Positions 14,434 through 20,951 of a stretch of DNA of 20,951 nt are shown here, in pieces. The stretch comes from Bacteroidales bacterium UBA1769 (GTDB lineage Bacteria > Bacteroidota > Bacteroidia > Bacteroidales > UBA932). The stretch is taken from the NCBI GenBank assembly GCA_002314725.1, contig DCGV01000074.1, positions 1 to 20,951 on the forward strand, given 5' to 3'. Numbering within the stretch: the first letter of the stretch is position 1; every line of letters begins with the position of its first letter. A program made the position numbers and the translations under genes. The notes beneath the pieces were generated by a model. The model saw nothing but the letters and a program-made list of their open reading frames with translations. It was not told the origin of the DNA and made no database searches.

Positions 14434-15246
14434 ATGCGGAACGGTTCTAATCTATTACAGGCTTTGATATCAATAGTGGTATTCCTTCTATTGGAGAGTA
14501 TCTCAATACTGTTGATATCAAAGAACAGCATCATCCAAAGGTACCAGATCATGAACTTCGTCCGTTATACACAAACTTACTTTTGGCAAAAAAGTGAGGA
14601 TCTCCACTACTATTTCAACTACAAGGAAGAGAATATCCGTCTGGTGGAGGAGAACAACATTCTTCGTGCAAAAGTGGCCCAATACGAGACTTATGATTAC
14701 TATAACGACAGTATATTGAACTCGATTGAGCCATATTACACATATGTACCTGCCACGATTATTAAGAAATCAACCAACACTCAACATAACTATATTCTCC
14801 TCAACAAAGGTTCCGACAATGGAGTTGAAGAGGGTATGGGTGTTGTCACAAAAAATGGCATCGTCGGAGTTGTTTCGGCTGTATCCAACCACTACTCATA
14901 CGTAATCTCCTTCCTGAACACAACTCAAAGCGTAAGTGTGAAGGATATTCGGACAGAGTCGTTCGGGCCTATTTCATGGAGTGGCAAACAGCTTGATGAG
15001 GCTATTTTGAGAGATATACCTATACATAGCGAAGTCGCAATCGGTGATACTATAGCTACAAGCGGCTTCTCAACAATGTATCCGGCAAATATTCCCGTCG
15101 GCATAGTGACTGAGCTCAGTAATGGCAATGGATTATCAACGAATGTCAATGTAAAGTTGTTTGAAGACTATAATGCCATTCGCTTCGTCAACATTGTAAT
15201 CAATCACGATATTAATGAAATAAAGGAGTTGGAGGATAATGAATAA
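14434..15246 (+). CDS. mreC: Rod shape-determining protein MreC
   Basis: A 270-residue bitopic inner-membrane protein whose periplasmic part activates PBP2 in the elongation complex. One membrane segment lies at about 9-29, a short coiled coil at about 62-85 (KEENIRLVEENNILRAKVAQ), and the beta-barrel MreC domain after that, with LLNKGSDNGVEEGMGVVTKN (122-141) followed by GIVGVVSAV as the family signature. The acidic C-terminal tail (ELEDNE) overlaps mreD. Its last eight bases overlap the start of mreD, so translation is probably coupled. Confidence 0.93.
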   Translation: MRNGSNLLQALISIVVFLLLESISILLISKNSIIQRYQIMNFVRYTQTYFWQKSEDLHYYFNYKEENIRLVEENNILRAKVAQYETYDYYNDSILNSIEPYYTYVPATIIKKSTNTQHNYILLNKGSDNGVEEGMGVVTKNGIVGVVSAVSNHYSYVISFLNTTQSVSVKDIRTESFGPISWSGKQLDEAILRDIPIHSEVAIGDTIATSGFSTMYPANIPVGIVTELSNGNGLSTNVNVKLFEDYNAIRFVNIVINHDINEIKELEDNE

Positions 15247-15754
15247 GACAAGGGAAATAGTATTTACTTACATCCTGATATTTCTTGCTCAAGTTGTCAT
15301 AAATGAGTTTTTGAATATCGGTTCATATCTCTATTTGTGCCTTATTCCTCTAGCCATCATTGTACTCCCTATAGGTATGCCGACTTGGAAGATGATGCTA
15401 TATGGCTTTGCATTAGGACTTGTGATAGATGCCACAACTGATGGAGTATTGGGATTGAACGCTTCGGCAGCAGTCCTTTTGTCATCATTGAGAGATATTT
15501 TCTATTCTTTACTCGTCAACAAAGAACAATCAGATAAAGCAAGGGTTATCCAACTCAAAAACATCTCAATAGGCAAGTTTGCCGGTTATGTAATAACTTG
15601 TATCCTCTCTTTCCTGATAGTATATATCCTTCTTGACGGTATTCAATTGAGATCTTTTGGATTCTTTATCTCCAAATTGTTAGTCAGCTTGATTGTCAAC
15701 GCTATTGTAACTATTGCGGTATGTTATCTTGTTCTTAATAGGAGAATTGATTAA
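15239..15754 (+). CDS. mreD: Rod shape-determining protein MreD
   Basis: A 171-residue polytopic membrane protein of the elongation complex. The sequence is mostly hydrophobic, with about five likely membrane segments (around 8-30, 32-48, 52-68, 113-133 and 144-166). The pattern LGLVIDATTDGVLGLNASAA (59-78) fits the conserved MreD core. Identification rests on hydrophobicity, this motif and its place between mreC and mrdA. The ATG overlaps the end of mreC and is preceded by GGAGTTGGAGG, a purine-rich stretch that may act as a ribosome site. Confidence 0.88.
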   Translation: MNKTREIVFTYILIFLAQVVINEFLNIGSYLYLCLIPLAIIVLPIGMPTWKMMLYGFALGLVIDATTDGVLGLNASAAVLLSSLRDIFYSLLVNKEQSDKARVIQLKNISIGKFAGYVITCILSFLIVYILLDGIQLRSFGFFISKLLVSLIVNAIVTIAVCYLVLNRRID

Positions 15755-15765
15755 TCAATCTGACC

Positions 15766-17595
15766 ATGCGCATCTCAGTTGATAAAAAAAGTATAATAAC
15801 AGGTTCAGTAATAATAATCTTCCTGGTTATTATCATTCGGCTCTTCTTCGTTCAGATCATCGATAAGGAGTATCGTATCAACGCAGAGAACAACGCATTG
15901 AAATATGAGACTATCTATCCTGCAAGAGGACTGATTCTTGACAGAAACGAAAAGATTCTAGTCAACAATGTCATAAGTTACGATATAAACGTCACTCCAT
16001 ACGATGTCAAGGAGTTCGATACCGTTGCATTTTGCAATATCTTCTCTTTGGACACTGCTTTCGTAAAGGATAAATTCAGAGAGTACAAATTATATAGAAC
16101 CAAGATTGGATACCAAACACTCACATTCTTGAAAAAAGTCTCATTTGAGGAGTACAGTCGCTTCATTGAGAATGCTCATCTTTTCCCCGGTTTTGCTGCT
16201 TCGCCAAAAATATTAAGAGTATATCCATACAATTCAGGTGGCAATCTACTAGGATACACTTCTGAAGTGGATGCGGATTTCCTGAAGGATCACCCTGACT
16301 ATAAAATGGGAGAGTATATGGGTAAAACAGGGATGGAGAGCTCCTTTGAATCCATTTTAAAAGGTGAGAAAGGCTATACAATCTATTTGAGGGATGCCCA
16401 TAATAAAATCCATGAGAATTATGCAAATGGGGAATACGACAAAGAGGCCGTTCCTGGAACGAATGTAATTACTACCATTGATGCTGAACTTCAAGCATAC
16501 GGTGAGTCATTGATGCAGAACAAGGTCGGATCCGTTGTAGCGATTGAACCTTCCACTGGAGATATATTGGCAATGATATCCAGTCCAGGTATCAATGTCA
16601 GCCAATTGGCTAACATAAGCAAATACTACGCTGAATTGTCATCTGACCCATACAAACCTATGTTCAATAGAGCAGTAATGTCAGCTCAGCCTCCCGGATC
16701 GGTATTTAAATTAGCAAATGGCCTTATAGGTCTGCAAGAAGGAGTATTGAAACCTCAGAACAGATACCCTTGCCACCAAGGTTTCGTTGTAGGCAATCTA
16801 AGAGTTGGATGCCATAGTCACGCAAGTCCATTGGATCTTTATGAAGGAATTGCCCAGTCATGCAATGCATATTTTTGCTACGTCTTCAGGAACATTATTG
16901 AGAACTCTAAATACACCACTTCACAAGAGGGCTTTGAGAAGTGGCTTGATTATGTCCATGATTTCGGTTTCGGAACTAAACTTGGAACCGATATAGGTTC
17001 AGAACTGGCAGGTAACCTACCTTCAGTTGAGGGATATGACAAACTTCACGGTAAAGGAAGATGGCACGCACTGAATATTATTTCATTATCCATTGGACAG
17101 GGAGAGTTGGGTTGCACGCCACTTCAACTGGCCAATTTTGTCGCCACAATCGCAAATAGGGGTTACTACTATACACCTCATATCCAGAAAGATACAGAAG
17201 AGTGTAGGATAGATGACAGATTTAAGGAACGCCACTATACCAAGATTGATAAGCAACATTATGACGAAGTGATCAAAGGGATGCGTCTTGCAGTCCTTTC
17301 AGGAACAGCCAGAATAGCTAATATACCCGGTATTGAAGTGTGCGGAAAAACCGGTACAGCCCAAAACCCTCATGGAGACGACCACGCGGTATTCGCTTGT
17401 TTCGCGCCGATGGATAATCCTCAGATTGCAATTATTGCTTATATAGAAAATGCAGGGTTTGGAGCTACGTGGGCAGCTCCTATCGCATCTCTGATGGTCG
17501 AAAAATATTTAAAGGGCGAAATCTCTCCGGAACGTCAGTACATTGAAGACAATATGATGTCTGCAAACCTGTTAGGTAAGGTAAAAGTTAAGTAG
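15766..17595 (+). CDS. mrdA: Penicillin-binding protein 2 (elongasome transpeptidase)
   Basis: A 609-residue class B PBP that cross-links new lateral peptidoglycan together with RodA. One membrane segment lies at about 9-30. The pedestal domain contains the conserved YPARGLILDRN (51-61), and the transpeptidase domain has SVFK (312-315, nucleophile S312), SCN (365-367) and KTG (528-530). GEYMGKTGMESSFE (182-195) is the linker motif seen in PBP2. It lies 11 bases after mreD and one base before rodA, its functional partner, which separates it from FtsI. Confidence 0.96.
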   Translation: MRISVDKKSIITGSVIIIFLVIIIRLFFVQIIDKEYRINAENNALKYETIYPARGLILDRNEKILVNNVISYDINVTPYDVKEFDTVAFCNIFSLDTAFVKDKFREYKLYRTKIGYQTLTFLKKVSFEEYSRFIENAHLFPGFAASPKILRVYPYNSGGNLLGYTSEVDADFLKDHPDYKMGEYMGKTGMESSFESILKGEKGYTIYLRDAHNKIHENYANGEYDKEAVPGTNVITTIDAELQAYGESLMQNKVGSVVAIEPSTGDILAMISSPGINVSQLANISKYYAELSSDPYKPMFNRAVMSAQPPGSVFKLANGLIGLQEGVLKPQNRYPCHQGFVVGNLRVGCHSHASPLDLYEGIAQSCNAYFCYVFRNIIENSKYTTSQEGFEKWLDYVHDFGFGTKLGTDIGSELAGNLPSVEGYDKLHGKGRWHALNIISLSIGQGELGCTPLQLANFVATIANRGYYYTPHIQKDTEECRIDDRFKERHYTKIDKQHYDEVIKGMRLAVLSGTARIANIPGIEVCGKTGTAQNPHGDDHAVFACFAPMDNPQIAIIAYIENAGFGATWAAPIASLMVEKYLKGEISPERQYIEDNMMSANLLGKVKVK

Positions 17596-17596
17596 A

Positions 17597-19021
17597 ATGG
17601 CTAATAAGATTATATCACATAAATTGGATTGGTGGCTTATCGGAGCATATCTGCTTCTGGTAATCTTCGGATGGATGAATATCTACTCATCCGTATGTGG
17701 TGGAGAGGGATATGTCTTTGATTTAAGCCAAAAATATGGAATGCATCTCATCTGGATTGCTTCCGCATTCGTGCTTGCTATAACTATTCTGTTTTTCATT
17801 CCATCCAAAACATATAGCGTACTGGCCTATGGCATCTATTTCTTGATGCTTATTTTGTTGGTCGCCGTCATTTTCCTTGGTATAGAGGTAAATGGTTCCC
17901 ACTCATGGTTCGCCTTGGGCCCTGTCAGATTGCAACCAGCGGAGTTCTCAAAAATCAGTACATCATTTGCTATCGCAGCACTGTTGAGTAAGTTTGATTT
18001 TACTCTTTCAAACAGAAAATCATTCCTGACTGCGTTGGCTCTTATAGTAATACCGATGTTGTGCATAGTTTGTGAGAAAGAGACTGGGTCGGCATTGGTA
18101 TATTTAGGTTTTTTAATTGTACTCTACCGAGAAGGAATGAGCGGATGGATTCTATTGATAGGGCTTTATGCAATCCTAATTTTTATTCTCACACTCATTT
18201 TATCTCCTTTCGTTGCAATTTTAATATCGATAGGTATCATCTCTCTTATCTATAGTCTATTCGCAAGAGACAAAGTGATAGTAATTCTAGCGTCTGCTGT
18301 AATAATAACACTGTTAGCACAATTACCAAAACTGTTACAGTTAGATTTCGTCTCCAGATTCACTCAATTATCTTCCGATATTTGGCTTGCCATTATAACT
18401 GGCGCTTTTGCCGTTATCTTTATAATCATCTCTTTCAAGAAGAAATGGAAATTCTTGAGAAACTCTCTTTTAGTCTACCTTTTATCATTGATGATGATAT
18501 TCTCCGTAGATATTGTTTTCCATAAAGTATTGAAAGACTATCAACAAGCCCGTATCGAAACCCTATTAGGAATGAGAGAAGACCCTATGGGTGTCGGTTA
18601 TAACGTACACCAGTCATTGATTGCCATCGGGTCGGGAGGGGTAACAGGTAAAGGATTCCTACATGGAACTCAAACAAGATTCGATTTCGTACCTGAACAG
18701 AGTACAGACTTTATCTTCTGTACCGTTGGTGAGGAGTGGGGATTCATCGGTGCGACAATTATTCTAATTGTTTACTTGTTCCTGATATTAAGGATTTTTG
18801 CTTCGGCGAACAATCAATCAGATAAATTCAACAGAATCTATGGATACTGCGTAGGTTGTTGTATTTTGATGCATGTCCTTATCAACGTCGGTATGACTCT
18901 GGGGCTGATGCCTGTAATCGGTATCCCTCTGCCGTTCCTAAGTTATGGCGGCAGCTCACTTTGGTCATTTACGATATTGTTATTCATATATATCCGATTG
19001 GATTACGATAATAAACTTTAA
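17597..19021 (+). CDS. rodA: SEDS peptidoglycan glycosyltransferase RodA, long form
   Basis: A 474-residue polytopic membrane enzyme that polymerises lipid II during elongation, working with PBP2. Diagnostic segments are NGSHSWFALGPVRLQPAEFSK (99-119), GYNVHQSLIAIGSGGVTGKG (334-353) and FVPEQSTDFIFCTVGEEWG (364-382) with the likely catalytic Asp371, and PLPFLSYGGSS near the C-terminus. E. coli RodA is about 370 residues; the extra length falls at about 190-310, between the early helices and the catalytic region, and holds several additional hydrophobic segments and a basic KKKWKFLR loop. Long RodA forms occur in Bacteroidota as I recall. gcvP follows after 11 bases. Confidence 0.96.
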   Translation: MANKIISHKLDWWLIGAYLLLVIFGWMNIYSSVCGGEGYVFDLSQKYGMHLIWIASAFVLAITILFFIPSKTYSVLAYGIYFLMLILLVAVIFLGIEVNGSHSWFALGPVRLQPAEFSKISTSFAIAALLSKFDFTLSNRKSFLTALALIVIPMLCIVCEKETGSALVYLGFLIVLYREGMSGWILLIGLYAILIFILTLILSPFVAILISIGIISLIYSLFARDKVIVILASAVIITLLAQLPKLLQLDFVSRFTQLSSDIWLAIITGAFAVIFIIISFKKKWKFLRNSLLVYLLSLMMIFSVDIVFHKVLKDYQQARIETLLGMREDPMGVGYNVHQSLIAIGSGGVTGKGFLHGTQTRFDFVPEQSTDFIFCTVGEEWGFIGATIILIVYLFLILRIFASANNQSDKFNRIYGYCVGCCILMHVLINVGMTLGLMPVIGIPLPFLSYGGSSLWSFTILLFIYIRLDYDNKL

Positions 19022-19032
19022 AATATATAAAT

Positions 19033-20951
19033 ATGCCTTTGAAATTTGTTGACAGACACAACGGTCCACGTGATTACCAGCAGAAACAGATGCTTGCTAC
19101 TCTTGGATTGAAATCTATTGATGAACTTGTGAAACAAACAGTTCCAAAAGATATCCTTCTTAAGGAACCTCTTAAACTTGATACAGCTCTAAGTGAGGCT
19201 GAATACACTGCAAGACTTAAGAGTATCGCAGCTAAGAACAAGAAATTCCGTTCTATGATCGGTATGGGATTCTATGGAACATCCACTCCAGCCGTGATTG
19301 CAAGGAATGTCTTTGAAAATCCTTGTTGGTACACCTCATACACTCCATATCAGGCTGAAATCTCCCAGGGCCGTCTTGAAGCCCTTATCAACTTCCAGAC
19401 GATGATATCATCATTGACTGGTTTCGGACTTGCAAACTGCTCTATGCTTGATGATGCAACAGCTGCAGCTGAAGCAATGAGAATGATGTATGAACTTCGT
19501 AGCAGAGATGCCGTAAAAGCTGGTAACAATAAATGTTTCGTTGATGGCAATATCTTCCCACAAGTCCTTTCAGTCCTTCAGACTAGAGCAAGTGGACTAG
19601 GTATCGAGATCGTTGTAGGTGACTTCTCAACCTATGTATTTGAAGATGGGTGCTATGGCGCAATCGTACAATATCCTGCTGCAAATGGAGAGGTATGCAA
19701 CTATACCGCTTTCTGCGAAGCTGCACATGAAAAGGGAATCCTTGTTGCTGCATATTGTGATCTGTTATCACTCGCAATTCTTGAAGAACCTGCTGCATGG
19801 GGTGCTGACGTAGCTGTTGGTTCTGCACAGAGATTCGGTCTTCCTATGGGATTCGGTGGTCCTACTGCAGGTTTTATGGCGACAAAAGATGCATACAAAC
19901 GTAATCTGCCTGGTCGTATCATCGGTATCTCAGTTGACAGACTTGGCAATAAATCATATAGACTAGCTCTTCAAACACGTGAACAGCATATCAAACGTGA
20001 AAAGGCTACATCAAATATCTGTACAGCAACTGCACTTATGGCTACTATGACTGGAATGTTTGCCATTTGGCACGGTCCTAAGGGTATCCGTGAAATAGCA
20101 ATGAATGCTTATGGCTATGCACATGCTGTCGCTGCAGTACTTGCCAAAGCTGGCCATAAGATTGTTGCCGAGAACTTCTTCGATACAATCGAGGTTATAG
20201 TTTCTGATGTTGAAGAGTTCTGTGAAAGGGCCGAAAAAGCAGGTTTCAATTTCGGATATACCGCCGACAACACTGTACTTATCAGTTTTGACGAATTATC
20301 GAACGAAGAGGAAGCAAAAGCCATTTGTGAACTATTCGGTTGCAAGAGTATAAAACTTTCACTTCCAGCAGAGCCTTCATTTATGGCTCGTAAAAGCAGT
20401 ATTCTTACCCAGAAAGTATTCAATACATATTTCTCAGAGACAGAGATGATGAGATATATCAAATCTCTTGAGAGAAAAGATATCTCGTTGGCACATTCGA
20501 TGATTCCTCTTGGCTCTTGCACAATGAAACTCAATGCAGCTGTCGAAATGATGCCGCTTTCTTGGAGCGAATTTGCAAATGTTCACCCTTACGCACCTGC
20601 AAATCAGGTCAAGGGTTCAATGCGGATTATTGAAGAGGTTGAACACGATCTTGCAGTAATCACAGGTTTCGATGCTTGTTCACTTCAGCCTAACTCAGGT
20701 GCTGCAGGAGAGTATGCAGGTCTAATGACTATCCGCAGATTCTTGAATGCAAACGGTGGAGAGAACCGCAATGTGATGATTATCCCAACCTCAGCACATG
20801 GTACAAACCCTGCTTCTGCTGCAATGGCAGGTTTCGATATCGTACTTGTAAGTTGTGATGACCATGGAAATATCAATGTAGATGAACTGAGAGATAAGGC
20901 CACTGAAGCAGGTGCATCTCTTGCAGGTATGATGATTACATACCCTTCAAC
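19033..20951 (+). CDS. gcvP: Glycine dehydrogenase (glycine cleavage system P protein), 3' end outside window
   Basis: An open reading frame runs from the ATG at 19033 through the window end, 639 full codons of a protein normally about 950 residues. The P protein decarboxylates glycine with PLP and passes aminomethyl to the lipoyl H protein; with T and L proteins this yields 5,10-methylene-THF. The N-terminus FVDRHNGPR, then GFYGTSTPAVIARNVFENP, WYTSYTPYQAEISQGRLEAL, SMLDDATAAAEAM and SAHGTNPASAAM (587-598) identify it. The PLP-binding lysine lies beyond the window and cannot be checked. This is the single-chain form, since the region joining the two halves (IPLGSCTMKLNA) is in frame. It starts 11 bases after rodA with no visible promoter or terminator, so it probably shares the purH-mre transcript. 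Confidence 0.95.
   Translation, partial: MPLKFVDRHNGPRDYQQKQMLATLGLKSIDELVKQTVPKDILLKEPLKLDTALSEAEYTARLKSIAAKNKKFRSMIGMGFYGTSTPAVIARNVFENPCWYTSYTPYQAEISQGRLEALINFQTMISSLTGFGLANCSMLDDATAAAEAMRMMYELRSRDAVKAGNNKCFVDGNIFPQVLSVLQTRASGLGIEIVVGDFSTYVFEDGCYGAIVQYPAANGEVCNYTAFCEAAHEKGILVAAYCDLLSLAILEEPAAWGADVAVGSAQRFGLPMGFGGPTAGFMATKDAYKRNLPGRIIGISVDRLGNKSYRLALQTREQHIKREKATSNICTATALMATMTGMFAIWHGPKGIREIAMNAYGYAHAVAAVLAKAGHKIVAENFFDTIEVIVSDVEEFCERAEKAGFNFGYTADNTVLISFDELSNEEEAKAICELFGCKSIKLSLPAEPSFMARKSSILTQKVFNTYFSETEMMRYIKSLERKDISLAHSMIPLGSCTMKLNAAVEMMPLSWSEFANVHPYAPANQVKGSMRIIEEVEHDLAVITGFDACSLQPNSGAAGEYAGLMTIRRFLNANGGENRNVMIIPTSAHGTNPASAAMAGFDIVLVSCDDHGNINVDELRDKATEAGASLAGMMITYPS

Noticed and set aside
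1..20951. A mobile element, CRISPR array, tRNA or defence system
   Set aside because: I saw no transposase or integrase motifs, no regularly spaced direct repeats outside the lipoprotein coding repeats, and no tRNA-like cloverleaf. Core genes fill nearly all of 3144-20951.

Overview
This window reads as chromosomal DNA from a member of the Bacteroidota, most likely order Bacteroidales; the genus cannot be fixed from this sequence. The evidence is the promoter style (several upstream regions carry TAnnTTTG-type -7 boxes with TTTG-like -33 boxes about 19-21 bases away), A-rich leaders with few Shine-Dalgarno sequences, Bacteroidota-type Ddl, PurH, PBP1A and RodA proteins, and a large lipoprotein that combines a coiled coil, BspA/DUF285-like cysteine repeats and a FISUMP domain. 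Coding density is very high. The only non-coding stretches above 100 bases are 1-171, 2986-3143 and 11786-11902, and the fully read genes look intact.

Layout. (1) Bases 1-3056 are the accessory part: an upstream region with an imperfect inverted repeat and a nine-G run, then a probable surface lipoprotein with very recently duplicated 26-residue repeats, closed by a strong intrinsic terminator. (2) 3144-4058 (+) encodes a sugar-nucleotidyltransferase-family protein with its own promoter. (3) 8256-4061 (-) is a compact operon, PBP1A - D-Ala-D-Ala ligase - PrmC. (4) 8353-11135 (+) holds topA and an Lrp/AsnC-family regulator, divergent from PBP1A. (5) 11785-11138 (-) is ispD. (6) From 11903 to the window edge (+) runs a probable single transcription unit, purH - mreB - mreC - mreD - mrdA(PBP2) - rodA - gcvP, with junctions of -8 to +19 bases; gcvP is cut by the window end.

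How the genes fit together. Most of the window concerns cell wall growth. Ddl makes the D-Ala-D-Ala of the stem peptide, PBP1A polymerises and cross-links, and MreBCD with PBP2 and RodA forms the rod elongation machine. IspD feeds the MEP pathway, hence undecaprenyl phosphate, the lipid carrier of peptidoglycan precursors. PurH consumes 10-formyl-THF, while GcvP is part of the glycine cleavage system that produces 5,10-methylene-THF, so the rod genes are flanked by one-carbon metabolism genes. These core genes are conventional. The most unusual material is the lipoprotein locus at the left edge, which has several sequence hallmarks of variable surface antigens (G-tract, inverted repeat, near-identical tandem coding repeats); phase or length variation there is an inference, not something one sequence can show. 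I found no CRISPR array, tRNA, rRNA, transposase or phage gene, and no clear undescribed multi-gene system.
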